Shown in pieces: positions 38,554-48,054 of a DNA stretch of 64,000 nt. Both the position numbers and the translations under genes were made by a program. The notes below the pieces were generated by a model. It made no database searches and had not been told where the DNA came from. It was given only the letters and a program-made list of their open reading frames with translations. Each line of letters begins with the position of its first letter. Positions within the stretch are counted from its first letter, which is position 1. This DNA comes from an uncultured Vibrio sp. (GTDB lineage Bacteria; Pseudomonadota; Gammaproteobacteria; Enterobacterales; Vibrionaceae): NCBI RefSeq assembly GCF_963675395.1, contig NZ_OY776223.1:2666001-2730000 (forward strand). Direction: 5' to 3'.

Positions 38554-39513
38554 ATGAGCCTAAACTTTCTTGAATTTGAAAAGCCAATTGCAGAACTAGA
38601 AGCCAAAATTGAAGCCCTACGCGATGTATCTCGCCACGGTGGTGATGCTGCGGTTGACCTGGATAAAGAAATCGAACAGCTTGAGAAGAAAAGCCTGGAA
38701 CTGAAGAAAAAAACATTCAGCAACTTAGGTGCATGGGAAACAGCTCAACTGGCTCGTCACCCATTACGTCCATACACTCTGGACTACGTTCAGCATGTAT
38801 TTGAAGAGTTTGATGAACTGGCGGGCGACCGTGCTTTTGCTGATGACAAAGCTATCGTTGGAGGGATTGCTCGTCTGGAAGGTCGACCAGTGATGATCAT
38901 CGGTCACCAAAAAGGCCGCGAAACCAAAGAAAAAGTAAAACGTAACTTTGGTATGCCAAAGCCTGAGGGTTACCGCAAAGCATTACGCTTAATGGAAATG
39001 GCTGAGCGTTTCAATATGCCAATCATCACATTCATCGATACTGCAGGTGCTTACCCTGGTGTTGGTGCAGAAGAGCGTGGCCAGTCTGAAGCGATCGCAA
39101 CAAACCTGAAAGTGATGTCTGGCCTTAAAGTACCAGTCATCTGTAACGTTGTCGGTGAAGGCGGTTCAGGTGGTGCACTTGCGATTGGTGTGGGTGACTA
39201 CGTGAACATGCTTCAGTACTCTACTTACTCAGTTATTTCTCCTGAAGGTTGTGCTTCTATCCTATGGCGTGATTCTGATAAAGCGCCACAGGCGGCAGAA
39301 GCCATGGGACTGACCGCGCCACGTCTTAAAGAGCTAGAGCTTATCGACGAGATCATCGAAGAGCCTCTAGGTGGCGCACACCGTAATCATGCTCAAATGG
39401 CTGAAAACATGAAAGCGACATTGCTTCGTCAGCTGGAAGATTTAGAACAGCTTGATGAAGAGTCGTTACGAGAGCGTCGTTACCAGCGTCTGATGAGCTA
39501 CGGTTACTGCTGA
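38554..39513 (+). CDS. accA: Acetyl-CoA carboxylase carboxyltransferase subunit alpha
   Basis: The 319-aa alpha subunit of the carboxyltransferase that makes malonyl-CoA. An N-terminal coiled helix (residues 1-60) is followed by the crotonase-fold region with [18 protein letters not shown] near 128, [19 protein letters not shown] near 160 and [15 protein letters not shown] near 203. The dnaE-accA linkage is standard. A terminator separates it from tilS. Confidence 0.97.
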   Translation: MSLNFLEFEKPIAELEAKIEALRDVSRHGGDAAVDLDKEIEQLEKKSLELKKKTFSNLGAWETAQLARHPLRPYTLDYVQHVFEEFDELAGDRAFADDKAIVGGIARLEGRPVMIIGHQKGRETKEKVKRNFGMPKPEGYRKALRLMEMAERFNMPIITFIDTAGAYPGVGAEERGQSEAIATNLKVMSGLKVPVICNVVGEGGSGGALAIGVGDYVNMLQYSTYSVISPEGCASILWRDSDKAPQAAEAMGLTAPRLKELELIDEIIEEPLGGAHRNHAQMAENMKATLLRQLEDLEQLDEESLRERRYQRLMSYGYC

Positions 39514-39551
39514 TTGTTAGCTGATATCTCTTTAGATACCAGATAAAATAG

Positions 39552-39582
39552 AAAGGGTTGGATGTGAGTCCAGCCCTTTTTT
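39552..39582 (+). terminator. Terminator after accA
   Basis: The stem AAAGGGTTGGA / TCCAGCCCTTT is followed by TTT. It lies 18 bp before the tilS start, so tilS may depend partly on readthrough. Confidence 0.88.
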
Positions 39583-39600
39583 GTATCGATTGGATTGCTT

Positions 39601-40917
39601 ATGGAATCGCTTTATCAGCATTTTACACAATTACTGACTGCCAATTACCAGCCTCAGACGAAAGTTGTCTTAGCGTTTAGCGGAGGTGTGGACTCGCGTT
39701 TATTGTTAGCGCTACTGAGTCGCTATCAGCGCGATCACGCAATACCATGCCAAACGGTATACATTCACCATGGATTAAGCGGTAATGCGGACGACTGGGC
39801 TGAAAAATGTAAAGCGTGGGCGAATCAAGCGGGTGTATTGCATTCAACAGAGTATGTACACCTAGATATTAATAGTGGCGAAAGTATTGAATTACTTGCC
39901 CGCGAAGCGCGTTACCAAGTGTTAGCAAAATATATTGAGAGCGGCGACCTTCTTCTCACTGGGCAACATGCCGATGACCAGATTGAAACCTTTCTTTTAG
40001 CCCTTAAACGTGGCAGTGGTCCTAAAGGATTGTCATGCATGGCGGAAAGTGCGCCTTTTTCGGCTGGTACTTTGGTTCGTCCATTGTTGACGACCCGACG
40101 AGAACAAATAGAGGCTATTGCTCAGTCTTTACAACTTGAGTGGGTTGAAGATGAAAGTAATCAGGATACTCGCTACGACCGAAACTTTTTGCGTCACCAC
40201 GTGGTTCCTGAATTGTCTCAACGCTGGTCGAGTATTCACCAAGCCGTACAACGCAGTGCCTCTCTATGTGCTCAGCAAGAAACGTTATTAGATGAACTAC
40301 TTAATGACGTTTTTTGCCGTGCATTGCAAACAGATCTCAGTCTGGATATTGCGGAGTTAGCATCACACAGTGAGCTTGCCCGAGCTCGCTTGATTCGTAT
40401 GTGGTTAGCTCAGCAGAACGCTCAAATGCCAACTCAAGTACAACTTGGTCTGATTTGGAAAGAAGTGGCGTTAGCCCGACAAGATGCCAACCCACAGCTT
40501 AAGTTGAAACAAGGCGAGGTTCGTCGATTCCAGAATAAGCTGTATTGGGTTTGTGACAAACCAGATGTTTCCGGTTGGCAAGGTCATATTCAAGTGAATT
40601 CACCGCTTGTGCTGCCAGCTAATTTTGGGGAACTGACGTTATCTACCACAACAAAACAACCGACTATTGCTCTGCCGGCGCAGCCGGAACTGTTGAACGT
40701 CACGTTTAATCCAGAGGGGTTGTCGGCGCATCCAACAACACGTAATCACAGTCGTAAATTAAAAAAACTGTTTCAAGAGTACCATGTGCCGAGCTGGCTA
40801 CGTCGCCAGATACCGATTCTTATGTATCAAGAACAGGTAGTTGCGGTAGCCGATTTGTTTGTTGATAAGGCATTTAGTGGTCAAGACTGTGAGCTGATTT
40901 GGCGCAAGGTTCTGTAA
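39601..40917 (+). CDS. tilS: tRNA(Ile)-lysidine synthase
   Basis: An ATP-dependent ligase that puts lysine on C34 of tRNA-Ile(CAU) so that AUA is read correctly. The 438 aa start at the ATG at 39601. The PP-loop motif VVLAFSGGVDSRLLLAL lies near residues 24-40, TGQHADDQIETFLLALKRGSG near 121 and DESNQDTRYDRNFLRHHVVPEL near 185. The C-terminal domain ends in a PPWLR-type VPSWLRRQIPILM segment. No strong Shine-Dalgarno is visible. Confidence 0.94.
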   Translation: MESLYQHFTQLLTANYQPQTKVVLAFSGGVDSRLLLALLSRYQRDHAIPCQTVYIHHGLSGNADDWAEKCKAWANQAGVLHSTEYVHLDINSGESIELLAREARYQVLAKYIESGDLLLTGQHADDQIETFLLALKRGSGPKGLSCMAESAPFSAGTLVRPLLTTRREQIEAIAQSLQLEWVEDESNQDTRYDRNFLRHHVVPELSQRWSSIHQAVQRSASLCAQQETLLDELLNDVFCRALQTDLSLDIAELASHSELARARLIRMWLAQQNAQMPTQVQLGLIWKEVALARQDANPQLKLKQGEVRRFQNKLYWVCDKPDVSGWQGHIQVNSPLVLPANFGELTLSTTTKQPTIALPAQPELLNVTFNPEGLSAHPTTRNHSRKLKKLFQEYHVPSWLRRQIPILMYQEQVVAVADLFVDKAFSGQDCELIWRKVL

Positions 40918-40976
40918 TTCGTGACACAATGTCGAACATAAAATGTACTTCTAAACAAAAATGATTAGGTGAAGCA

Positions 40977-41288
40977 ATGAAGAAAGTAATCATGGGCGCA
41001 ATGATGGCGCTAACCATGTTATCAGGGCAAGCATTCGCAGCGGGCGATGTCGCGGCTGGGCAAGCTAAATCTGCAGTATGTGCCGCTTGTCATGGTGCAG
41101 ATGGTATCGCGACCATCCCTGGGTACCCAAACCTGAAAGGGCAGAATGCTCAGTACATCATGAACTCAATCAAAGCCTATAAAAATAAAGAACGTAATGG
41201 TGGACTTGCCGCAGTCATGCAGGCACAAGCGTCTTTACTTTCTGATGATGATATCGCTAACTTAGCCGCTTACTACTCCAACTTATAG
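40977..41288 (+). CDS. Small class I cytochrome c
   Basis: A 103-aa periplasmic electron carrier. A signal peptide (cleavage near GQAFAAGD) is followed by one heme-attachment site CAACH (near residues 36-40). The distal methionine ligand is probably in [15 protein letters not shown] near 74-79, and a terminal helix [12 protein letters not shown] closes the fold. The c553/c4-like pattern suggests a terminal oxidase or reductase donor. The exact partner is unknown. A weak hairpin lies at about 41316-41340. Confidence 0.9.
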   Translation: MKKVIMGAMMALTMLSGQAFAAGDVAAGQAKSAVCAACHGADGIATIPGYPNLKGQNAQYIMNSIKAYKNKERNGGLAAVMQAQASLLSDDDIANLAAYYSNL

Positions 41289-41403
41289 TCGCTCACTGAT
41301 AACTCGTGTTAACTGAGGCCAGGGCTAAGCTCTGGCTTTGTAATTTTTACCCAAATAAACTTCATCAAACTCAATATTTTACAATACCAAACCGAGACAA
41401 AGA

Positions 41404-41432
41404 TTGAATGTTGTAAGACGGTAAACGATAAT
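41404..41432 (+). promoter_or_regulatory. Candidate sigma-70 promoter of glnB
   Basis: TTGAAT (41404-41409), a 17-bp spacer and GATAAT (41427-41432), with the glnB ATG 33 bp later. No NtrC-type or sigma-54 signature was seen. Confidence 0.55.
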
Positions 41433-41455
41433 ATCCGCATACGATTAAAGCTTAA

Positions 41456-41803
<348 letters not shown>

Positions 41804-41818
41804 ATTTTTGATTAAGCT

Positions 41819-41849
41819 AAAAGGGAGCCGTGTATGGCTCCCTTTTTTA
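41819..41849 (+). terminator. glnB terminator
   Basis: The stem AAAAGGGAGCC / GGCTCCCTTTT is followed by TT, 15 bp after the glnB stop. Confidence 0.92.
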
Positions 41850-41876
41850 TTCCTAACCTCACTCAGGTACGCCTTT

Positions 41877-42728
41877 ATGCTTAAGCGTTTTGTTTTGTCG
41901 ATAGTCTTTTTTTCCATGGCAGTCGTACTGGGCTTTCAAATTATCTTCACGGTTCCAGAGCAGCCGCAAATTATTACCCAGACAGGTGAAGAGATTACCG
42001 AAGAGATTCAGTGCATCGAGTTTGATGGTTCACAAGTATTAGATGATGACGGTGAGCTCAATGTGTTGATTTGGAATATTTACAAGCAAGGTAAAGATAA
42101 TTGGCAAAGTGCGCTTGATGCGCTTTCGACTGACAAGCAATTGTTACTACTGCAAGAGGCGAGTATGACTGAACCATTCAAGCAGTGGCTGGTGGATGGT
42201 GACTGGATGAGTAACCAGGTAAGTGCCTTTAAAGCATTGGGCAGTGGAGCTGGGGTTATTAATATTGCACAAAAATTACCCGAGAAGGCCTGTGCTTATA
42301 CATCAACTGAGCCTTGGCTACGTTTACCAAAATCCGCACTCTACAGTCAGTATCGTTTGAGTAACGGCAGTACGCTTGCCGTCGTTAATATACACGCGAT
42401 TAATTTTACCGTTGGAACGGATGAATATCGCTCTCAAATTGCGGTTTTGCAGGGATTGCTTAAACAACACTCCGGGCCAATTCTGTTTGCTGGTGATTTT
42501 AACAGCTGGAATGAGTACCGGTTGGATGCAATGAAGCAAGCTTTACAACAAGCAAATCTGCAAGAAGTGGCGTTTTCACCGGATCATCGAACCCAGTTTA
42601 TTACCGGACAGCGACTCGACCATGTGTTTTATCGTGGTCTTGTGCTCAAAAACGCGAAAGCGCCGCAGAGCGACGCGTCCGATCATAATCCATTATTGGT
42701 GTCATTTACGCTGAACGACCAGCATTGA
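41877..42728 (+). CDS. Endonuclease/exonuclease/phosphatase family protein, YafD-like
   Basis: A 283-aa protein from the ATG at 41877; an in-frame extension to 41724 overlaps glnB and is not used. Residues 1-22 form a signal anchor (LKRFVLSIVFFSMAVVLGF). The metal-dependent EEP fold is shown by LNVLIWNIYKQ near residue 62, GDFNSWN near 207, and DHVFY plus SDHNPLLVSF at the end. It resembles Escherichia coli YafD, which lies in the same gloB-dnaQ neighbourhood. The substrate is unknown. Confidence 0.85.
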   Translation: MLKRFVLSIVFFSMAVVLGFQIIFTVPEQPQIITQTGEEITEEIQCIEFDGSQVLDDDGELNVLIWNIYKQGKDNWQSALDALSTDKQLLLLQEASMTEPFKQWLVDGDWMSNQVSAFKALGSGAGVINIAQKLPEKACAYTSTEPWLRLPKSALYSQYRLSNGSTLAVVNIHAINFTVGTDEYRSQIAVLQGLLKQHSGPILFAGDFNSWNEYRLDAMKQALQQANLQEVAFSPDHRTQFITGQRLDHVFYRGLVLKNAKAPQSDASDHNPLLVSFTLNDQH

Positions 42729-42736
42729 CTAGGCGC

Positions 42737-43423
42737 TTAAGCGATGATGATGTACAACGCCCAAATGACATAAAACATCACCCATGGCAGGCTCGCAATA
42801 ACAAGAGCCTGCCCGCGTTCAAACTCAGTCCACGTCAATACTACCCCGTAACCCAGCACAATATACCAAGGTAACAGTAGCGGCAGTGAGCTAGCAAAAT
42901 GAGACCATTCGTTGGTGAGTGGTAACTTCAGTAATCCATTGAGGCTGTTGAGATCTGCAGCGTATGTCATTACTTCACCATGGTTGAGTATTAAGCTTGC
43001 GTAGCTAGCAACATCACCAAGCACCGCTGGGAACAGAACAGCACAACAAGCGGCGAACCACTTCCAATAGCCGTACTGTTGCTTACTGGCTTTGGTTGCA
43101 AGAAAGAACCAAAACGCCAGCAGAAGCAGTGTCGCAAATCGGTTGATGACATCGTTAATGATTGCACTTGCCATTAACGTGTTTTGCTCCAACAAATCGA
43201 TCTGCTGCGGATCGATTTGTTGTAATTGTGGTGTTAGCTGTTCACTGAGCCAAGTAAAGTCCACGTTAGAGAAATACGCCCCCCAAAATAGGAACGGGCT
43301 GACCATTAGTAGGATAAATGGTTGCCACCCCCAGCCACCACGCTGGTATAACGCCAAAAAACATGAGGTTGGTGAACGAAATATATCCAATAACATCACA
43401 AGCGGATTGCTTGATGGGGTCAT
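42737..43423 (-). CDS. YIP1 family membrane protein
   Basis: A 228-aa inner-membrane protein with about five hydrophobic segments (for example WQPFILLMVSPFLFWGAYF, FATLLLLAFWFFLATKA, WYIVLGYGVVLTW). The pattern matches the bacterial YIP1/DUF1282 family, whose function is unknown. The ATG overlaps the mltD stop (ATGA), so it is translationally coupled to mltD. It is convergent with the EEP gene, 8 bp apart, with no obvious terminator between. Confidence 0.82.
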   Translation of the reverse strand: MTPSSNPLVMLLDIFRSPTSCFLALYQRGGWGWQPFILLMVSPFLFWGAYFSNVDFTWLSEQLTPQLQQIDPQQIDLLEQNTLMASAIINDVINRFATLLLLAFWFFLATKASKQQYGYWKWFAACCAVLFPAVLGDVASYASLILNHGEVMTYAADLNSLNGLLKLPLTNEWSHFASSLPLLLPWYIVLGYGVVLTWTEFERGQALVIASLPWVMFYVIWALYIIIA

Positions 43424-45000
43424 ACACTTACCTTAGTGACGTCAACGTACAGCTTAAGTTTTTGACCAGGCTGTAGGTACTTCTTCTTTTGAAGAGAATT
43501 CCATTTCACAATGTCAGCACTCTTCACTTTGAACTTACTGGCAATACCGCTGATTGTATCGCCAGAGCGTACATTGTAAAACACAGTACGAATGACAGAA
43601 TCATCGGCTGCTTTTTTCCAAATGACGATCTTTTGACCTTTTCTCAATGTGTCTTTTGGTCCCATGCCGTTCCATTTAGCAAGAGTTTTGTATGACACGT
43701 TATTGTCACGGGCAATTGACCACAAGCTCTCACCAGACTGCACGATATGTGTCAGCTTAAGCTGGCCGCGTGCGGTAGATTGCGTCTTATTTAAGCGGTT
43801 GTTCGCCGATAATGCGTATTTCGAGTCATCTTTAGTTGATGTGGGGATTAGCAAGTGTTGACCAATACGAATATTATCATTCGACAAGCCATTAGCACGG
43901 CGAATCACCTTCGTCGTTGTGCCATATTTCCGAGCCAATACACCGAGTGAATCGCCCGATTTTACTTTGTAGCGAGCCACTTTGACGCCTTTACCCCGGT
44001 TATCTGCTACCTGAGCAAGGAACGCATCCTTCTTTTCTACAGGGATCAGCAGTTTATGTGGACCGTTTGGTGACGTAGACCACTGGTTGTAAGCCGGGTT
44101 GTAGCTTTGTAGCTCTTTGACACCAATGCCTGCATAATCGGCCGCAATCGCAAGATCCAGTTGCTCTTTAGGGTCAACAAGCGCTAATACCGGTTTATTC
44201 GAGATAGCTGGAATGTTAAGACCATATTTATCTTGATTCGCAACCACATCAGCAAGTGCTAAGAGTTTAGGCAAATAGCTGCTGGTTTCTTTAGGCAAAT
44301 CCAAAGAGAAAAAGTCAATTGGCTTACCGAGCTTCTTGTTTTTGCGAATCGCTCTAGATACACGACCACCCCCACTGTTGTAGGCCGCAATAGCATGTTC
44401 CCAGTTACCATCAAATTGCTTGTTTAGCTGCACAAGGTAGTCTAATGCCGCTTCGGTAGAGGCTGCCACGTCGCGACGCCCGTCATACCAGTAATTTTGT
44501 TCAAGGCCCATCATTTTCCCGGTACCTGGAACAAATTGCCAAAGGCCTGCTGCACTGCCGTGTGAGTAGGCAAAGGCATCGAACGAGCTTTCAACCACGG
44601 GTAGCAAAGCCAGCTCCATTGGTAAGCCTCGTTTTTCAATTTGCTCAGTGATCATGTACAGAAACGGTTCTGCACGTTGTGATACTGTCTTAAGGTGGTT
44701 TGGGTGTTTTAGATACCAAGTACGGTAGTAATCCACCTTTTTATTGTGTGGGATGTCCATTTCAAGCTGCATGGCAATTCGTTGCCATACATCTTCTTGT
44801 TCCTGAGGAGAAAGCACCTTTGGCGTATCTTTGACAGTCTTTGTCAAAGATTGCTTACTTTTTGCTTGTTCCTTAGCTGCTTTTTGTTTGGCAGCTAGCT
44901 CTGATTTGTTGGTCTCTGGTGTTGACGTTGTTGAATCTGGAGAAGTCATCTGACAACCAGAAAGCAATAACGCCAAAGCCAAACTGTACTTCAAACGCAT
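43420..45000 (-). CDS. mltD: Membrane-bound lytic murein transglycosylase D
   Basis: A 526-aa outer-membrane lipoprotein that cleaves glycan strands of peptidoglycan. The lipobox LLLSGC lies near residues 11-16. A low-complexity linker follows, then the SLT catalytic domain with ESSFDAFAYSHGSAAGLWQF (catalytic Glu near residue 137) and an AAYNSGGGRV motif near 210. Three LysM domains fill the C-terminus (starting YKVKSGDSL, HIVQSGESL and YNVRSGDTI). It lies next to gloB as in enterobacteria. The gap to gloB (45001-45252) shows no gene. Confidence 0.94.
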   Translation of the reverse strand: MRLKYSLALALLLSGCQMTSPDSTTSTPETNKSELAAKQKAAKEQAKSKQSLTKTVKDTPKVLSPQEQEDVWQRIAMQLEMDIPHNKKVDYYRTWYLKHPNHLKTVSQRAEPFLYMITEQIEKRGLPMELALLPVVESSFDAFAYSHGSAAGLWQFVPGTGKMMGLEQNYWYDGRRDVAASTEAALDYLVQLNKQFDGNWEHAIAAYNSGGGRVSRAIRKNKKLGKPIDFFSLDLPKETSSYLPKLLALADVVANQDKYGLNIPAISNKPVLALVDPKEQLDLAIAADYAGIGVKELQSYNPAYNQWSTSPNGPHKLLIPVEKKDAFLAQVADNRGKGVKVARYKVKSGDSLGVLARKYGTTTKVIRRANGLSNDNIRIGQHLLIPTSTKDDSKYALSANNRLNKTQSTARGQLKLTHIVQSGESLWSIARDNNVSYKTLAKWNGMGPKDTLRKGQKIVIWKKAADDSVIRTVFYNVRSGDTISGIASKFKVKSADIVKWNSLQKKKYLQPGQKLKLYVDVTKVSV

Positions 45001-45171
45001 GGATTCAGCCTATTTAGGGCCTTTTTATCTTCTCCAGCCTGTCGCGTAGCAAGCGCTACGTGGCAATCGCAAGATAATAGACATATTTCTTTAAACACTA
45101 ATAAATGAGGATAAAACCTCTGAATATGCAATGGGTCGACATAAAATTAGATTTATATTCTTCCCAAAACG

Positions 45172-45198
45172 CAGAGAAGCGCCGAAAGCGCCTCTCTG
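45172..45198 (-). terminator. Possible gloB terminator hairpin
   Basis: The imperfect stem CAGAGAGGCGC / GCGCTTCTCTG on the minus strand is followed by CGTTTTGG, 55 bp past the gloB stop. The T-tract is weak. Confidence 0.5.
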
Positions 45199-45252
45199 AA
45201 AAAACAATCCATGATGATACTGGGGTCTTGTAAACTTACAAGTAAAAATTGG

Positions 45253-46011
45253 TTAAAATTCGTTCTTCCACACTCTTAATGCCGTAAAAACTGAGCATGG
45301 ATCGTGATCTTTTATGCGATTAGTCACAGACTTAACGACTTCTGGTTGGCTGGTACGCAAAAATGGGTTGATCAATTTCTCTTGACGTAACGTGGTTGGA
45401 AGGGTAGGGATATTTAACGCACGTAGTCTATTTACATCATCACGGTACTGACGAAGCTTCTCGTTGTCTGGCTCGACAGCAAGGGAGAATGCGACGTTAC
45501 TGGCGGTGTACTCGTGTGCGCAATAGACTTGGGTTTCATCCGGTAATGCTGCGATTTTACTCAGTGAGTCAAACATTTGTTCTGCTGTGCCTTCAAATAT
45601 GCGACCGCATCCGGCAGAAAATAGCACATCACCGCAAAACAATTTGCTATCACCAAGATAGCCAATATGACCCAGCGTATGACCGGGCAACCCCATAACC
45701 AAAAAGATTTCACCGAACAGTTCTAATTTGTCGCCTTCTTCCATTGGCGCAGTTAGCGTTGGGATCGGCTCAGTTTTTGGGCCGACAACGGCAACATTAG
45801 GAAATGCGCGAACTAAATCTGGTACGCCACCAATGTGATCATTGTGGTGGTGTGTAATCATGATTGCTTCTAAAGTTAACTCGTTAGCTTGTAAATATGC
45901 TAATACAGGCTTTGCATCACCCGGATCAACAACGGCACAGCGTTTATCGTCATTTTGAATTAGCCAGATGTAATTATCATTAAATGCGGGTATGCTTTTG
46001 ATCTCTAACAC
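45253..46011 (-). CDS. gloB: Hydroxyacylglutathione hydrolase (glyoxalase II)
   Basis: A metallo-beta-lactamase-fold enzyme that hydrolyses S-lactoylglutathione in methylglyoxal detoxification. I start it at the GTG at 46011, with GGAG eight bases upstream; this gives [20 protein letters not shown] and 252 aa, the usual length. The open frame to 46071 would overlap the divergent methyltransferase start. The metal motif [14 protein letters not shown] lies near residues 53-66, with further ligands in [11 protein letters not shown] and the C-terminal arm [13 protein letters not shown]. Confidence 0.93.
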   Translation of the reverse strand: MLEIKSIPAFNDNYIWLIQNDDKRCAVVDPGDAKPVLAYLQANELTLEAIMITHHHNDHIGGVPDLVRAFPNVAVVGPKTEPIPTLTAPMEEGDKLELFGEIFLVMGLPGHTLGHIGYLGDSKLFCGDVLFSAGCGRIFEGTAEQMFDSLSKIAALPDETQVYCAHEYTASNVAFSLAVEPDNEKLRQYRDDVNRLRALNIPTLPTTLRQEKLINPFLRTSQPEVVKSVTNRIKDHDPCSVFTALRVWKNEF

Positions 46012-46048
46012 GATTCGTTCTCCGTCACCCATTATAGTTAGGTGGTTA

Positions 46049-46804
46049 ATGAAACCAGCACTCAGCAACAAAACTATACCACACCCGTCTACTTGGTCTG
46101 ATCTGAATAATGGACCTTGGGTGCTTGAGTCAATCCAAACTCGGTTTGATGAGTGGTGTCCGAAACTCTTCGGTTACCACATGCTCAAACTGGGCGGGTT
46201 GAGCTGTGAGCTAACCAGCAGTAATTGTAATATTCAACACCAAGTTAACGTAGATATCCAGAACCCGTTGCATAATGTAGTAGCAGATGGTTACGAATTA
46301 CCCTTTTTGGAAAAAAGCTTTGATGTGGCAATTCTGGCTCATCAATTAGACTACGTCACTGATCCTCATCGATTGCTTAGGGAAGTGGACAGAGTGATGA
46401 TGGATGACGGCTACCTGATCATTACTGGCTTTAATCCATTTAGTTTTACTGGCTTAGCGAGTCTGTTTCCATGGCGAAAAAACAATTTGCCGTGGAGTGG
46501 TCGAATGTTCTCTTCTAGTCGCGTTCAGGACTGGCTGGGGCTGCTTAACTATCAGGTGATTCATCGTGATCGCTATGCACTTTTCCCAATGACACGCTAC
46601 CGCACGATGTGGACTTGGTTTGAAAATAGTTTAGGGGAGTGGGCATCGCCAGCGGGCAGTCTGTACTACATCGTTGCCCGTAAACGCACATACCCTCTCA
46701 AACCAATCAAGCCACACTGGCGCTTAAAGAAAAAACTCACACCACTTGGGATCATGAATCGAGAGGGTGCTGGAGTGAAAAAAATATCCAGCGATAAGCG
46801 CTAG
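46049..46804 (+). CDS. Class I SAM-dependent methyltransferase, YafS-like
   Basis: A 251-aa protein from the ATG at 46049, with AGGTGG upstream. It holds the methyltransferase 11 fold: a [49 protein letters not shown] stretch (residues about 82-131) is typical of motifs II-IV, although the usual E/DxGxGxG motif I is replaced by a divergent [10 protein letters not shown] segment. It has the position of Escherichia coli yafS between gloB and rnhA. The substrate is unknown. Confidence 0.83.
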   Translation: MKPALSNKTIPHPSTWSDLNNGPWVLESIQTRFDEWCPKLFGYHMLKLGGLSCELTSSNCNIQHQVNVDIQNPLHNVVADGYELPFLEKSFDVAILAHQLDYVTDPHRLLREVDRVMMDDGYLIITGFNPFSFTGLASLFPWRKNNLPWSGRMFSSSRVQDWLGLLNYQVIHRDRYALFPMTRYRTMWTWFENSLGEWASPAGSLYYIVARKRTYPLKPIKPHWRLKKKLTPLGIMNREGAGVKKISSDKR

Positions 46805-47265
46805 GAAGCCTGGTAGCCAGTATCTTCTTCAGTGGGGTTTTCGGCCGCCGTTCTGGCTAATTCATCACAAATTTCGTTTTCTCTGTGGCCAGCATGGCCT
46901 TTTACCCAATGCCATTCGACTTGGTGGCGCGCTGTTTCCTTATCCAGAGCTTGCCATAAATCGGCGTTCTTTACCGGTTTTTTATCCGCGGTTTTCCAAC
47001 CGCGTTTTTTCCAGTTATGAATCCACTGTGTAATGCCTTGTCGAACATATTGGCTATCGGTTGTTAGTGAGACTTTGCAAGGCTCTTTTAGCGTTTGCAG
47101 CGCAACGACTGCAGCGAGCATTTCCATACGGTTATTGGTCGTTAGGGTATAGCCTTTAGATAGTGTCTTTTCCACATCTTTATAGTGTAAAACGATGCCG
47201 TAACCGCCCGGTCCCGGGTTGCCTAAACAAGATCCGTCAGTGAAAATCTCAACGTGTTTGGTCAT
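46801..47265 (-). CDS. rnhA: Ribonuclease HI
   Basis: A 154-aa endonuclease degrading RNA in RNA-DNA hybrids, from the ATG at 47265; longer frames enter the dnaQ promoter. The catalytic acids are visible in [17 protein letters not shown] (near residue 9), [13 protein letters not shown] (Glu near 47), [12 protein letters not shown] (Asp near 69) and the closing [15 protein letters not shown] (Asp near 133). It is divergent from dnaQ and shares a 58-bp promoter region, the classical arrangement. Confidence 0.96.
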   Translation of the reverse strand: MTKHVEIFTDGSCLGNPGPGGYGIVLHYKDVEKTLSKGYTLTTNNRMEMLAAVVALQTLKEPCKVSLTTDSQYVRQGITQWIHNWKKRGWKTADKKPVKNADLWQALDKETARHQVEWHWVKGHAGHRENEICDELARTAAENPTEEDTGYQAS

Positions 47266-47323
47266 ATTTTTGGTACTATTAGCCGAAACATTTATTAAAG
47301 CATAGTCTGACACATATAAGCTT

Positions 47324-48046
47324 ATGAATACCAGCAGCAATTCTGAATATAGTCGCATTGTGGTTCTTGATACCGAAACTACGGGTATGAACCGAGAAGG
47401 CGGTCCTCACTACATGGGGCATCGTATTATCGAAATCGGTGCCGTGGAGATCATAAACCGCAAGTTGACCGGACGTCACTTCCATGTTTATTTAAAGCCT
47501 GATCGCGAAATTCAGTCAGAAGCGGTTGAGGTTCACGGTATTACCGATGAATTCTTAGTCGATAAACCAGAGTATGCCAATGTGCATCAAGAGTTTCTTG
47601 ATTTCATCAAAGGGGCCGAGCTGGTTGCCCACAACGCACCGTTCGATACTGGATTTATGGACTACGAGTTTGAAATGCTCGATCCAACTATCGGCAAAAC
47701 AGAGGATTTCTGTAAGGTGACCGATACCCTTGCCATGGCGAAGAAAATCTTCCCGGGTAAGCGAAATAACCTCGATATCTTATGTGAACGTTACGGCATT
47801 GATAACTCGCACCGTACTCTCCACGGCGCTTTGCTCGATGCGGAGATTCTGGCTGACGTTTTCCTCCTGATGACAGGTGGTCAAACAAACCTTGAATTTA
47901 ACGCCAACAAGCAAGAGGGGGGGGTAGAAAGTGTTCGCCGGGTTGAAGGAAGAAAAGCGCTAAAGGTTTTGCGCGCCAGTGCCGATGAATTAGATGCGCA
48001 CCAGAAAAGGTTAGAACTGGTGAACGACTGTATTTGGCATCAATAG
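47324..48046 (+). CDS. dnaQ: DNA polymerase III epsilon subunit
   Basis: The 240-aa proofreading 3'-5' exonuclease of the replicase. The DEDDh motifs are intact: Exo[12 protein letters not shown] near residues 13-22, Exo[17 protein letters not shown] near 102-115, and Exo[20 protein letters not shown] near 166-180. The C-terminal tail, through which epsilon binds the polymerase (DnaE, also in this window), follows. The run of eight Gs at 47919-47926 in this tail is a homopolymer that could mutate easily. Confidence 0.96.
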   Translation: MNTSSNSEYSRIVVLDTETTGMNREGGPHYMGHRIIEIGAVEIINRKLTGRHFHVYLKPDREIQSEAVEVHGITDEFLVDKPEYANVHQEFLDFIKGAELVAHNAPFDTGFMDYEFEMLDPTIGKTEDFCKVTDTLAMAKKIFPGKRNNLDILCERYGIDNSHRTLHGALLDAEILADVFLLMTGGQTNLEFNANKQEGGVESVRRVEGRKALKVLRASADELDAHQKRLELVNDCIWHQ

Positions 48047-48054
48047 GAGAAACT

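Noticed and set aside
45227..45242. CTTGTAAACTTACAAG as another VarA-type site
   Set aside because: The half-sites are TGTAA/TTACA with only two bases between, not the TGTAAG-N6-CTTACA spacing, and no Csr-type RNA follows.
46012..46071. 20-residue N-terminal extension of GloB
   Set aside because: It would overlap the divergent methyltransferase start, and the family begins at the conserved [14 protein letters not shown] segment.
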